Part shown: positions 46,358 through 58,526 of the stretch, in pieces
Position numbering within the stretch: the stretch's first letter is position 1
How the letters are laid out: each line of letters starts with the position of its first letter
Origin: Haematobia irritans
Lineage: Eukaryota; Arthropoda; Insecta; Diptera; Muscidae
DNA: 64,000 nucleotides
Assembly: GCF_050003625.1 (NCBI RefSeq)
Contig: NC_134398.1
Span: forward strand, 197,415,700-197,479,699
Direction of reading: 5' to 3'
Program-made: the position numbers and the translations under genes
Notes under the pieces: model-generated
Seen by the model: the letters and a program-made list of their open reading frames with translations, nothing else
The model's database searches: none
Told to the model about the DNA's origin: nothing

Positions 46358-46817
46358 GTAATAAAATTTTGACAAAATTTACTATAGAAATAAAATTTTG
46401 GTAGATTTTTTTTGGGGAACGCCTATTTATAACTATAGACCTATATGGACGAATTTTGGCATGGTTGTAAGCGGCCTTAACTGGCGCAATGTACCAAATT
46501 TCACCACGTACCAAATTTTAACCGGGTCGGATGAATTTTTCTCCCTCAATAGCTCCGGAGTTCAAATCTGGGGATTGGTTTAAAAAGGGGCTATATATAA
46601 TTAAGACCTGTATGGACCAATTTTTGCATGGTTGTTAGAGACCATATACTTACAACACGTTCCAAATTTCAACCGGATTGGGTGAATTTTGCTCTTTCAT
46701 ACGGCTCAGGAGGTCAAATCTGGGGATCGGTTTAAATGGGGGTTATATATAATTAAGACCTGTATGGACAAATTTTTGCACAGTTGTTAGGGACCATACA
46801 CTTACACCATGTACCAA

Positions 46818-47155
46818 GGTTAGGTTAGGTTAGGTGGCAGCCCGATGTATCAGGCTCACTTAGACTATTCAGTCCATTATGATACAACATTGGTGAACTT
46901 CTCTCTTATCACTGAGTGCTGCCCGACTCCATGTTAAGCTTAATGACTCCTTTTTATAGCAAAGTCCGAACGGCGTTCCACCTTACAGTGAAACCACTCA
47001 GAGAAGCTTTGAAACTCCCAGAAATGTCACCAGCATTACTGAGGTGGGATAATCCACCACTGAAAAACTTTTAGGTGTTCGTTCGAAGCAGGTTTCGAAC
47101 CCACGACCTTGTGTATGCAAGGCGGGCATGCTAACCATTGCACTACGGTGGCTCC
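46818..47155 (-). mobile_element. SINE with 13-bp target duplication
   Basis: caccatgtaccaa is exact at 46805-46817 and 47156-47168, taken from the HINE-A core. The head with the A box is at right and the TTAGG-like tail at left. The body has a small deletion near 46948. Confidence 0.9.
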
Positions 47156-47580
47156 CACCATGTACCAAATTTCAGCTGGATCGGATGAAATTTGCTTCTC
47201 TTAGAGGCTCCGCAAGCCAAATCTGGGAGTCGGTTTATATAGGGGCTATATATGATTATGGACCGATATGGACCAATTTTTGCATGTTTGTTAAAGACAA
47301 TATACTAACACCATGTACCAAATTTCAGCTGAATCGGATGAAATTTGCTTCTCTTAGAGGCTCCGCAAGCCAAATCTGGTAATCGGTTTATATGGGGGCT
47401 ATACGTAAAAGTGGTCCGATATAGCCCATTTGCAATAGCATCTGACCTACATCAACAAAAACTACTTGTGCCAAGTTTCAAGTCGATAGCTTGTTTCGTT
47501 CGGAAGTTAACGTAATTTCAACAGACGGACGAACGGACGGACATGCTTAGATCGACTCAGAATTTCACCACGACCCAGTC

Positions 47581-48716
47581 TATATTTTAAGTTCTCTTTT
47601 TTTTTTTTTTATTAATCCAAAAATTCTAAATCTCAGTTGCAGAAATTGTTTCCTGAAATCCAAATGTTTTCCTTTACTTTAAGGAAAACTTGCCTTACTT
47701 CAAAAAGGTACGACGTTTACAGAGGATCGCAAATGTAAAGAATTGCTAAATTTAAAGAAAAACATTTTTAAAAGAAAATTTTTTAAATTTCTTTTAATAA
47801 AAATTTCTTTATTTCAATGAAATTTGTTACACCAGGAATTGCTACAACATCATGCTATGGCGGAGGATATAAAATAGATAGTAGAATTTGCTACGTCGCC
47901 CTGCCGAAAGCCTCTAAGCCTTCAAGTTCAGGTGATAAATATATCGTTTTTTCCAAAGGGGTATATATTTATCTCCTTCACATTGCGTAGGGTATTTAGA
48001 AAGGCTATTAAATGACTTTCGTCCTTCTATTTTGTAGCCAATATTGGAAAATAACATAGTGTAAAATTGTAAAGGAAATTGCAAAACAACAGAGTTCACT
48101 CTATTCAAAGAAAACAAAAAACAATGTGCCCCAAACGACACTCAAAACTCTATTGGCTGCAAAGAAAAAAAAAAAAAAAAAGACAGGGGGAGGATGAAGC
48201 TGATATTGCTGTTTTGCATATGGTGCCTGGTAGTAACAATGGCAATTCTCATAGTAATACTAATAATATAGGACTTGCTACATGCTTGTAGATATTCATG
48301 TTGAAGGATAACGTTTATGTCATTCAGTGAATGGGGTTTTCATTTACTATCATGAAAAACATTAAACAGGTTCTATGTTATATACAATTAAAGGGATAAA
48401 ATTAAAGCCCTTTTAACAACCATCATTGAATGAAGGCTTTACATTTACTGACAAAAGTATTTACGTTATATGAAATATTACACAACCTATATTTTAGGAT
48501 GCGAAATTTACAAAATATTAAGGACAAATTTCTTTAAAATTTAAATTAAAATAATTTTAATTAAAATAAAGTTTATAACCTTTGCTTAAAATTTTTTTTT
48601 CATTAAATTTAGGACACAAATCCTAAATTTGTGTCCCTTAGTTAAAGTCCCATGTCTTTGAACTAAGGCAAATTTTCCTTAAAGTAATGAAAAACATTTT
48701 GGATTTAAAGAAATCG
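47581..48716. other. AT-rich, MITE-like scraps, no gene
   Basis: 47590-47820 and 48480-48716 share tttctttaaa, aaggcaaattttcctt and attaaattt(a/g)gaaca-type motifs with 59160-59400, which suggests an old AT-rich MITE family. 48605-48645 holds a small palindrome (aggacacaaatcctaaattt). 47831-48480 is not recognised. Confidence 0.4.
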
Positions 48717-48873
48717 TTCACCACTGTGGTATCACAATGAACTGAATAGTCTAAGTGCGCCTGATACATCGGTCTGCCACCTAACCTAACCTTCCTTTCA
48801 GTAATAATGGTAATTACAATGGACTGAATAGTCTAAGTGAGCGTGAAATAAATTGGGCTGTCACTTTAACTTA
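48717..48873 (+). mobile_element. two SINE 3' tail fragments
   Basis: 48717-48792 (ttcaccactgtggtatcaca to cctaacctaacc) and 48814-48873 (aatggactgaatagtctaag). Heads are absent. Confidence 0.7.
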
Positions 48874-48889
48874 ATAACACAGAAAATAT

Positions 48890-48960
48890 ATCACCAAAAT
48901 ATTTCCAATTAAAAAGTTAATTGAAGTTGAAAAAATGTTTAATTAATAAATTACCCAGGA
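48890..48960. mobile_element. CAATTAA-type MITE fragment
   Basis: cacagaaaatatatcaccaa and tttccaattaaaaagttaat match the left end at 24890 and 14380. Confidence 0.45.
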
Positions 48961-49300
48961 AAAAAAATTGGAAATTGTTCCACAAAAATTCCTTTAAAGC
49001 TCATCCCGGGACCCCCTATCGATTTTTACCACTTCTGACACAGTCTTTTTGGACAAGTATTAGAAAGAATAGAATAGCCCGTTTTAAGTGAAAATTTAAG
49101 TTTTGGACAATTAAAAGTCGCAAAAAAGAATAGAAAATTAATAAAAAAAAGTAAAATAATAATAAAAATAAAATTAATAAGTTTATACCGCCTGGGATTT
49201 GAACCTATGCCATTTGACGTTTTCACTTCCATGGAAGTTTTTGTGAGAAGGTTTTGCAAATTATGATAGTTTGTAATATTTTTGGATTTTTAATGAAAAA
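48961..49300. other. no recognised feature
   Basis: AT-rich. The 77-codon minus-strand frame has no motif. Confidence 0.45.
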
Positions 49301-49556
49301 CAAGTATATACGGCCGTAAGTTCGGCCAGGCCGAATCTTATGTACCCTCCACCATGGATTGCATAGAACTTGTACTCGATTCACAATCGAATTACTTGGG
49401 TTGCCTTAACACTTGCCGAAGGCAAGGTATCTTAAAACTTCTTAACATCGTCTTCTCAATTGTAAGTTAGTCCATACGGGGTATATATTAAACAAAAAAA
49501 ACCGATTAAATACGTATATAATTCAGTTTGACACAATTTTCTATAGAAATAAAATT

Positions 49557-51048
49557 AAAATTCTTTATTTTGCCAAGCTTGAGATCTTTTTATACCCTCC
49601 ATCATAGGATGGGGGTATATTAACTTTATCATCCCGTTTGTAACACATCGAAATATTGCTGTAAGACCCAATAAAGTATATATATTCTGGGTCGTGGTGA
49701 AATTCTGAGTCGATCTAAGCATGTCCGTCCGTCCGTCTGTTGAAATCACGCTAACTTCCGAACGAAATAAGCTATCGACTTGAAACTTGGCACAAGTAGT
49801 TGTTATCGATGTAGGTCAGATGGTATTGAAAATGGGCCATATCGGTCCACTTTTACGTATAGCCCCCATATAAAGGGACCCTCAGATTTGGCTTGTGGAG
49901 CCTCTAACAGAAGCATATTTCATCCGATCTGGCTGAAATTTGGTATATGGTGTTGGTATATGGTCTCTAACAATCATGCAAAAATTGGTCCACATCGGTC
50001 CATAATTATATATAGCCCCCATATAAACCGATCCCCAGATTTGACCTCCGGAGCCTCGTGGAAGAGCAAAATTCAACCGATTCGGTTGAAATTTGGTATG
50101 TGGTGTTAATATATCGCCTCAAACACCCATGCAAAAATTGGTCGAAATCGGTCCATAATTACATATAACCCCCATATAAACCGATCCACAGATTTGACCT
50201 CCGGAGCCCCTTGGAAGAGCAAAATTCATCCGATTCGGTTGAAATTTGTACGTGATGTTAGTACATGATATTTAACAACCATGCCAAAAGTGGTCCATAT
50301 CAGTCCATAATCATATATAGCCCCCATATAAACCGATCCCGAGATTTGGTTTTGGAGCCACTTGGAGGAGCAAATTTCATCCGAGTCAGTTGAAATTTGG
50401 TACATTGTGCTAGTATATGGCCGATAACAACCATGCCTAACTAGGTCCATATCGGTCTATAGTTATATATAGCCCTCAGATAAATAGATCCCCAATCAGA
50501 CAAAAATTGGTCTATATCAAATTCATAATTGTATATAGCCCACATATAAGCGACCCCCATATTTCAATTCTCGCTCTCTACGTACCGTGCAAAAGTCCAT
50601 ATCGATTCGTAATTATTTGTAGACTTACCTATACATACCTTTTTTGTCAAATATATTCCACGTATGGACTAACTCACAATTTAGAAAACGATTTAAGATA
50701 CCACAGCCCAAGTAATTCGATTGTGGATGACAGTCTTTCATAGAAGTTTCTACGCAATCCATAGTGGAGGGTACATAAGATTCGGCCTGGCCGAACTTAC
50801 GGCCGTATATACTTGTTGTTTTTATTATTTTTAATTCATCCGTCCTAATATTTCGCAATTTTCGTTGAATTGGTTCATCAGAGGTGTATGATATATAAAT
50901 CAATCACTATACACAAAATTCTTATTAGAGCATCACTGCTCTCGTCAACTTTCGCTATTGCACTGTGCAAAAATTGCGAAATATTAGAACGGATGAATTA
51001 AAAATAATAAAAACAAAAAGATCTCAAGCTTGCAAAATAAAGAATTTC
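49557..51048. mobile_element. fold-back MITE, left arm hit by a HINE
   Basis: Arms of about 80 bp: 49557-49591 plus 50818-50865 on the left, and about 50970-51048 on the right, reverse complementary with few mismatches (aaattctttattttg, aagcttgagatc, tcatccgtcctaatatttcg). Without the inserted HINE-A the MITE is about 265 bp. 51049-51090 is unassigned. Confidence 0.75.
49592..50817 (+). mobile_element. HINE-A, full length, precise ends
   Basis: ataccctccatcataggatg to ccgtatatacttgtt, 1,226 bp. The sub-terminal inverted pair is ataccctccatcat near 49592 and atagtggagggtac near 50761. The 3' hairpin ttcggcctggccgaa lies at 50781-50795, 22 bases from the end. The unbroken right arm of the host MITE shows the target was TTTTT-G with no duplication beyond T. 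Confidence 0.92.
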
Positions 51049-52270
51049 ATTTAAACTGAAAAAGATCGAACAAGAAACAAAAAATAAATCAAGAAATAAA
51101 ATTTTGACAAAATTTTCTATAGAAAAAAAAATTTTTTGGTAGATAAATTTTGAGGATCGGCTATGTATAACTATAGACCGATATGAACCAATTTTGGCAT
51201 GGTTGTTAGCGGCCATATATTAGCGCAATGTACCAAATTTCACAACGTACCAAAATTTAACCGAATCTGATGAATTTTGCTCCTCCAAGAGCTCCAGAGG
51301 TCAAATCTGGGGATCGGTTAATATGAGGGCCACATATAATTATGGACCGATATGGACCATTTCCTGCATGGTATTAGAGACCATATACTAACACCACGTA
51401 CAAAATTTCAAACGAATAGGATGACTTTTGCTCATCCACGAGGCTCCGGAGGTCAAATGGACCAATGTGGACCAATTTTTGCATGGTTATAAGATACCAT
51501 ATACTAACACCATGTACCAAATTTTAGCCTGATCGGATGAAATTTGCTTCTCTTAGAGGCTCTACAAGCCAAATTGGGGGATCGGTTTATATGGGGGCTA
51601 TATATAATTATGGACCGATATGGACCAATTTCTTCATGGTTGTTAGAGACCATATAACAACACCATGTACCAAATTTCAGCCGGATCGGATGAAATTTGC
51701 TTCTCTTAGAGGCTCCGAAAGCCAAATCTGCTGATCGGTTTATATGGGGGCTAAATATAATTATTGGCCGATGTGGAACATATTTTGCATGGTTGTTAGA
51801 GACCATATACTAACACCATATACCACATTTGATGCGAATCGGATGAAATTTGCTTCTCTTAGAAGCTCCGCAAGCCATATCTGGGGATCGGTTTATATGG
51901 GGGTTATATATAAATATGGACCGATGTGGACCAATTTTTGCATGGTTGTTAGCGACCATATACTAACACAATGTACCAAATTTCAACCTGATCGGATGAA
52001 TTTTGCTCCTCCAAGAGGCTCCGCAACCCAAATCTGAGCATCGGTTTATATGGGGCTATACGTAAAAGTGGTCTGATATGGCCCATTGACCTTTTGACCT
52101 ACATCTATAACAACTACTTGTGGCAAGTTTCAAGTCGATAGGTTTTTTCGTTCGGAAGTTAGCGTGATTTCAACAGACGGACGGACGGACGGACATGCTT
52201 AGATCGACTCAGAATTTCACCATGGGGTCTTAGAGCAATATTTCGATGTGTTACAAACGGAATGACAAAG

Positions 52271-53186
52271 CAAAGAACATCTCAAGAAGTAGTTAAAATA
52301 AATCACAAAAATTTGAATAGACGTGTTCAATGGTGTTTGTGGCTGAGTGTGCTTAGGCGTTCTGTTATGGTGCCAACAGACCCAAATTCAAAAAAATAAA
52401 AATTAGATAATAAGAAAACAAAAGTGTAATAAAAAATACTGATAAAAATAAAAAATAAAATTGGAGAAAAATTTTTTTGTTTTTTAAATTTCTTCATCCA
52501 AATGAACTTCGAGGGCACAACTTCTACAGTAATGCAAAGGATCCAAAAATGGAGTACTTCCGTCCTATGACGTGCTCAAATCAAATCAATTATAATTTTT
52601 ATCAAATATCTAATTATACAATTATTTTTCGAGCTTTATGGACAGATATAGATTAAGGAACATGGTTAATAGAGCCATTGAAAAGAAAACGCCAGATACA
52701 AATCTATACACGCCTGGACTGAACATGTTTCGGTTTGGGCGAATGAACCTTACCACAGCCTTTAGTATAGATCTGGCTGGGAGAGATAACTCAATTTTGG
52801 GCCCTTTATGCTAACTCCTTATGGAGAAAACATTTGGGAAATTTCTTACAAATTGAATCATCTTTTCTCCCACTGTACATCATCTTTTCATATAACTTAC
52901 AAGTCCCTTAATCTTATTTTTATTTCGTTTTGTTACATAGTAATGCAACAACACGAAATTTATTTTTAGAAAGCTAATTTGTTAGAATTCACCTAAGTGG
53001 TGAACAGTCGAACAATGTTTATTGTTTCTACAGTCAACTACAACATGTGACAATTTACAGAAACTTGTTTCCAGGATACAACAACAATTCTAACGCGTAC
53101 ATTAGTCGTGTTTTTCCTAGTTTTATGGACAGATATAGATTAATTTATCAAATATTTTTTATGGCCAATTAAATCTGTAATTGATA
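52271..53186. other. F5 fragment and unassigned DNA
   Basis: 52480-52590 is a dispersed-repeat F5 copy (tttcttcatccaaatgaact, gtacttccgtcctatgac). ttatggacagatatagatta occurs at about 52635 and again at about 53121, a direct repeat roughly 490 bp apart of unknown meaning. No gene. Confidence 0.45.
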
Positions 53187-54119
53187 AAGGGTGATTCTTT
53201 TGAGGTTAGGATTTTCATGCATTAGTATTTGACAGATCACGTGGGATTTCAGACATGGTGTCAAAGAGAAAGATGCTCAGTATGCTTTGACATTTCATCA
53301 TGAATAGACGAACGATCTGCCACAACGTCGAATTTTCAGTGAATGGGCCCTAGAAAAGTTGGCAGAAAATCCGCTTTTTTATCGACAAATTTTGTTCAGC
53401 GATGAGGCTCATTTCTGGTTGAATGGCTACGTAAATAAGCAAAATTGCCGCATTTGGAGTGAAGAGCAACCAGAAGCCGTTCAAGAACTGCCCATGCATC
53501 CCGAAAAATGCACTGTTTGGTGTGGTTTGTACGCTGGTGGAATCATTGGACCGTATTTTTTCAAAGATGCTGTTGGACGCAACGTTACGGTGAATGGCGA
53601 TCGCTATCGTTCGATGCTAACAAACTTTTTGTTGCCAAAAATGGAAGAACTGAACTTGGTTGACATGTGGTTTCAACAAGATGGCGCTGCATGCCACACA
53701 GCTTGCGATTCTATGGCCATTTTGAGGGAAAACTTCGGAGAACAATTCATCTCAAGAAATGGACCGGTAAGTTGGCCATCAAGATCATGCGATTTGACGC
53801 CTTTAGACTATTTTTTGTGGGGCTACGTCAAGTCTAAAGTCTACAGAAATAAGCCAGCAACTATTCCAGCTTTGGAAGACAACATTTCCGAAGAAATTCG
53901 GGCTATTCCGGCCGAAATGCTCGAAAAAGTTGCCCAAAATTGGACTTTCCGAATGGACCACCTAAGACGCAGCCGCGGTCAACATTTAAATGAAATTATC
54001 TTCAAAAAGTAAATGTCATGGACCAATCTAACGTTTCAAATAAAGAACCGATGAGATTTTGCAAATTTTATGCGTTTTTTTTTAAAAAAAAGTTATCAAG
54101 CTCTTAACAAATCACCCTT
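53187..54119 (+). mobile_element. DD41D mariner (rosa-type), internally deleted
   Basis: Ends AAGGGTGATT at both sides with TA at 53185-53186 and 54120-54121. 933 bp against an expected 1.3 kb or so. The terminal repeats agree only in the outer ten bases or so. Confidence 0.85.
53300..54012 (+). pseudogene. DD41D mariner transposase, N-terminus deleted
   Basis: Mariner transposase, a nuclear cut-and-paste enzyme. The ATG at 53300 starts MNRRT and then runs into a deletion that fuses it out of frame to the catalytic part. The helix-turn-helix DNA-binding domain is gone. From about 53311 the catalytic frame is open to the stop at 54012, with all three Asp present: 53401 (FSDEAHF), 53680 (QQDGAACH) and 53806 (TPLDYFLWG). 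There are 41 residues between the last two, which defines DD41D. Apart from the deletion the sequence is well preserved, which suggests recent arrival. Confidence 0.88.
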
Positions 54120-54120
54120 T

Positions 54121-54410
54121 ACTATCATTTTCGTGATTGAAGACATTTCATTTAAAAAATTAATTGAATCAATTCATTTCGTGATTGAATCAGATAAAAA
54201 TTATGTGAATGGTCCTGTTTCAAAGAACTCAAAGCTTCTCTAAGGTTTTTCACCCGCAAAGTGAAACGCCTTATAAAAAGGAGGTCCCTTGTCATTGAGT
54301 TAAACATAGATCAGTTAGCACTCAGTGATAAGAGAGAAGTTCACAATGGACTGAATATAGACTAAGTAAACCTTACAATAAAAGGCTGCTGCAATAGCTA
54401 ATCTAACCTA
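54121..54410. mobile_element. MITE fragment and degenerate SINE body
   Basis: 54121-54220 holds cgtgattgaa and aattaattgaatcaattca of the CAATTAA-type MITE. 54221-54410 resembles the middle of the SINE (aaagcttctctaagg, aaaaggaggtcccttgtcat, gataagagagaagttcac), much decayed. Confidence 0.5.
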
Positions 54411-55853
54411 CCACTACTGACTTTCATCTCACTCTCTTTCAGTAGTTCTTCAGCATTTGTCTAATTTGAGTCACCCCATGATAGAAGCATCACTCTTTCG
54501 ACCGTTCCATTGATCCACATCACACACGTACATATTAATCCCATTTTTGTCTGACTGATTACAGTATTTTTTCCTTTTGTCACCTCATAATAGTTTCGTC
54601 ACCTTTTCAATCATTGCACTGGTCCGTATTGCTTCCATTCGTCTTGATCTAACTCAGTCCTCTATTGGCTTTAAATTCTCTCAGTTTAATTCCATTTGTG
54701 TCCACCGCGATGAGGTGGATTTTTTTAGCTTTTGGCAATGCTACTGTTATCATTATAATGATTCATGGTGCGACACTTTAAGATGTTGTAGCTGGTAGTT
54801 TTTAAATTTCCAGTCAAATAAATATAATAAATAAATCGAAAATATGAATAAAATAAATTTCAAGTATTTTCTAAAAATTATAAAAAAATGTTAACTTAGT
54901 TAAATATCTGCAAACAGCATAGATAGTTTTAGGCAATAAATCTGACCTTATTGGATTTTCACATAGTTTCATTGAATTTGGATCAATAATAGGAAATCAG
55001 ACGAAAACTTTCCTTTTTTAAAGATTTTCTGACAATTCAGTTGTTTCTGCGTTTGTACCATATAAAGGTGTGAAACTTATGTTTGAAAGTGAAACTTTAG
55101 AATATCGGAACAAAAACTTAATGTATTGGAAACCTAGTAAAAATGCCGATAATAATAAAAAAGTTCAGCCATGGATTCCATTTTTTTTGTCATTCTTTCT
55201 CTTTCTCTCTTTCCGTATTTCAGATCTACTAGAATTTTCGTCTCTAATGGACACCTGCACTTTTTGTTAAAGAGAGCTACTCGTGTTTTTTCTTCTTCAT
55301 GCTTTTTAACATCCATATACAACTCAGCTTACCTTTGTTATCACAAATTCACTTTCAAAAAACAAAAAAAGGTTATAAAGGCAAAAGAAAGGTCTTTTCA
55401 AGGAATACTACCATCATGTAATACTAACCCCGATGGAAAGGACAGAGTAGCTCTTAGAAAATATCACCAGCTCTAGTAGTTTGGTTTAAGTAGAAAAACA
55501 GTAAATTAGACTTAAGTTAAGGAGGACGACAGAATAAGAACATTGAAACATGCCACATGTGAACATATTGTGTGGTCCAAAGGGTCATTTGTTTTATGTT
55601 TCTATGAACAAAGTGTGATATTTCCCCAAGCTTTAATTTGTGATGAGGAAAAAACGGATTTTTCAGGAAGTAAAAAAAAAAAATCAAGGGAAAAGGAAAA
55701 TAAAAAGAATTTGACCATCATGCTGTATGGAAAAAAGGACAGTTTTACTTAAACCCGAAAGAGGGGAAAAACTTTTTTGGATTATTGGTCTTGCTTTATG
55801 TATAACAGATCTTCCTCCACCCCCAACGCTTTACAAGCAAATGATGAAAAAAA
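54411..55853. other. no repeat or gene recognised
   Basis: The longest stretch free of identified repeats. Frames of 73, 101 and 69 codons (54577, 55171, 55543) have no motif, no partner and ordinary AT-rich composition. A candidate for host intron or intergenic DNA. Confidence 0.45.
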
Positions 55854-57958
55854 AACAAGTATAAACGGACGTAAGTTCGGCCAGACCGAATCCTATGTAT
55901 CCTCCACCATGGATTGCTTAGAAACTTCTACGAAAGACTGTCATCCACAATCGAATTACTTGGGTTGTGGTATCTTAAAACTTCTTAACATCGTTTTCTA
56001 AACTATGAGTTAGTTCATACGTGGTATATATTAGACAAAAAAGTTATGTATAGGTAAGTCTACAAATAATTACGAATCGATATGGACTTTTTGCATGATA
56101 CGTAGAGAGCCAGAATTGAAATATGGGGGCTATATACAATTATGAATTTGATATGGACCAATTTTTGTGTGATTGGGGATCGATTTATCACAGGGCTATA
56201 TATATCACTATAGACTGATATGGACCTAGTTAGGCATGGTTGTTAACGGCCATATACTAGCACAATGTACCAAATTTCAACTGACTCGGATGAAATTTGC
56301 TCCTCCAAGAGGCTTTAAAACCAAATTTCGGGATCGGTTTATATGGGGGCTATATATGATTATGGACTGATATGGACCACTTTTCGCATGGTTCTTAAAT
56401 ATCATATACTACCACCACGTACAAAATTTCAACCAGATCGGATGAATTTTGCTTCTCCAAAAGGCACTGGAGGTCAAATCTGGGGATCGGTTTATATGGG
56501 GGCTATATATAATTATGGACTGATATGAACCAATTCCTGCATGGTTGTTGGATATCATATACTAACATCACGTACCAAATTTTAACCGAATCGGATGAAT
56601 TTTGCTCTTCCAAGGGGCTCCGGAAGTCATATCTGGGAATTGGTTTATATGGGGGCTATATATAATTATGGACCTATTTCGACCAATTTTTGCATGGGTG
56701 TTTGAGGCCATATATTAACACCACGTACCAAATTTCAACCGAATCAGATGAATTTTGGTCTTCCAAGAGGCTCCGGAGGTCAAATTTGGTGATCGGTTTA
56801 TATGGGGGCTATATATAATTATGGACTGATATAAACCAATTCCTGCATGATTGTTGGATACCATATACTAACATCACGTACCAAATTTCAACTGAATCGG
56901 ATGGATTTTGCTCTTCCAAGGAGGCTATATATAATTATGGACCGATTTTTGCATGGGTGTTTGAGGGCATATATTTACACCACGTTCAAAATTTTAACTG
57001 AATCAGATGAATTTTGGCCTTCCAAGAGGCTCCGAGGGTCAAATCTGGTGATCGGTTTATATGGGGGCTATATATAATTATGGACCGATGTGGACCAATT
57101 TTTGCATGGTCATTAGACACCATATACTAACACAATGTACCAAATTTCAGCCGGATCGGATGAAATTTGCTTCTCTTAGAGGCTCCGCAAACCAAATCGG
57201 GGGATCGATTTATATTGGGGCCATATATAATTATTGACCGTTGTGGACCAATTTTTGCATAGTTTTTTGAGAACATATACTTACACCATGTACCAAATTT
57301 CATCCGGATCGGATGAAATTTGCTTCTCTTAGAGGCTCCGCAAGCCAAATCGGGGGATCGGTTTATATGCGGGCTATATATAATTATGGATCGATGTGGA
57401 CCAATTTCTGCACAGTGGTTAGATACCATATACTTACACCATGTACCAAATTTCAGCTGGATCGGATGAAATTTGCTTCTCTTAGATGCTCCGCAAGCCA
57501 AATCGGGGGATCGGTTTATATGGGGGCTATATATAATTATGGACCGATGTGCACCAATTTTTGCATGGTTGGTAGAGACCATATACTAACATCATGTACC
57601 AAATTTCATCCGGATCGGATGAAATTGCTTCTCTTAGAGAAATCGCAAGCCAAATTTGGGGGACCGTTTATGTGGGGGCTATACGTAAAAGTGGACTGAT
57701 ATGGCCCATTTGCAGTACCATCTGACCTACATCAATAGCAACTACTTGTGCCAAGTTTCAAGTCGATAGCTTGTTTCGTTCGGAAGTTAGCGTGATTTCA
57801 ATAGACGGACGGACGGACGGACATGCTCAGATCAACTCAGAATTTCACCACGACCCAGAATATATACTTTATGGGGTCTTAGAGCAATATTTCGATGTGT
57901 TACAAACGGAATGAGAAACTTATTATACACCCGTCACCATTCTATGGCGGAGGATATA
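55854..57958 (-). mobile_element. HINE-A, long copy with about ten core units
   Basis: caagtataaacggacgtaag with the hairpin ttcggccagaccgaa (one arm mutated) at left. A long core array follows, then the (GACG)n block, cgatgtgttacaaacggaat and the decayed tip atggcggaggatataaaa at right. Confidence 0.85.
56333..57665. repeat. 153-bp core array, HINE-A
   Basis: The landmark atcgg (one copy attgg) falls at 56333, 56486, 56639, 56792, 57051, 57204, 57357 and 57510. Every interval is 153 except 56792-57051, which is 259 where a partial unit has been lost. Open frames of 128 codons (plus) and 151 codons (minus) are consequences of the 51-codon period. Confidence 0.93.
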
Positions 57959-58526
57959 AAAACGAGAAAATCTTACAAAAATCTGAAAGGTAGTGAATGA
58001 TGTGTTCATTCTCTGTAAAAGTTACATTATCAAATTGTCCTCATCCTAGGTAACGTATGCCTATTAGGAAAATGAAATTAAATATTAATCATACGCTCCA
58101 CTAGGTTGATATATGAAACCTTTCAGTCACTCAACAAAAGTAGCCAATATGGCTTTAGTTGGGGCAACATATTGGTACTGGTGGATTAAATATTAGGGAT
58201 TTTTTGAAAGGAATTTCCATAGAAGATTTTTTTAAGAGTGTGGAATGTTATAAGGTGATTTTTCTTAGTATACATTTCATTTTCTTGGAAAAAAACATAT
58301 GAGATTTGTGATACAATGATAAGTTTTTATGGATTATTAGACATTACTGGAATAGTTTTGCTGTTAATCTAAATACACCGGCCGAGATAATAAAGGAAAG
58401 CCACGGACGTTAGTCCGTTACTATTAGCTGGAGCCGAATTCACCACCAAATTAGCGGTCCTTGGACTTGGTGCAATTTCGAAAATATTCCTTTATAACAT
58501 TGACTTATGGACTTAATAACAAATAG
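57959..58526. other. no recognised feature
   Basis: No repeat match and no frame. It includes a GC-richer part at 58380-58470. Nothing supported. Confidence 0.45.

Larger units (their letters stand above)
45444..47580 (-). mobile_element. HINE-A carrying a MITE and a SINE, 5' end cut
   Basis: 3' end at left: caagtatttacggcggtaag with the hairpin. 29-bp units occupy 45668-45915 and 46358-46400, split by the MITE at 45964-46357. Core units are split by the SINE at 46818-47155. The head block (gacggacgaacggacgg) is present, but the copy stops at cacgacccag, without the TATACCC tip. Confidence 0.82.
49301..52270 (-). mobile_element. HINE-A split by a fold-back MITE
   Basis: The left part 49301-49556 has the 3' terminus caagtatatacggccgtaag, the hairpin and the first 29-bp units. 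The right part, from about 51091, resumes 29-bp sequence and then core units and the (GACG)n block. It ends near 52270 in tacaaacggaatgacaaag without the 5' tip. The insert between is described separately. Confidence 0.8.

Noticed and set aside
52629..53145. LTR pair from the repeated ttatggacagatatagatta
   Set aside because: The match is only about 25 bp with unrelated flanks and no TG..CA ends.
54577..55752. Possible host exons (frames of 73, 101 and 69 codons)
   Set aside because: No domain motif, no consistent splice signals that I could defend, and homopolymer-rich composition.
57127..57699. Long repetitive frames on both strands (151 and 128 codons)
   Set aside because: The 51-codon repeat period keeps frames open. 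The sequence is HINE core with no protein family resemblance and both strands are equally open.
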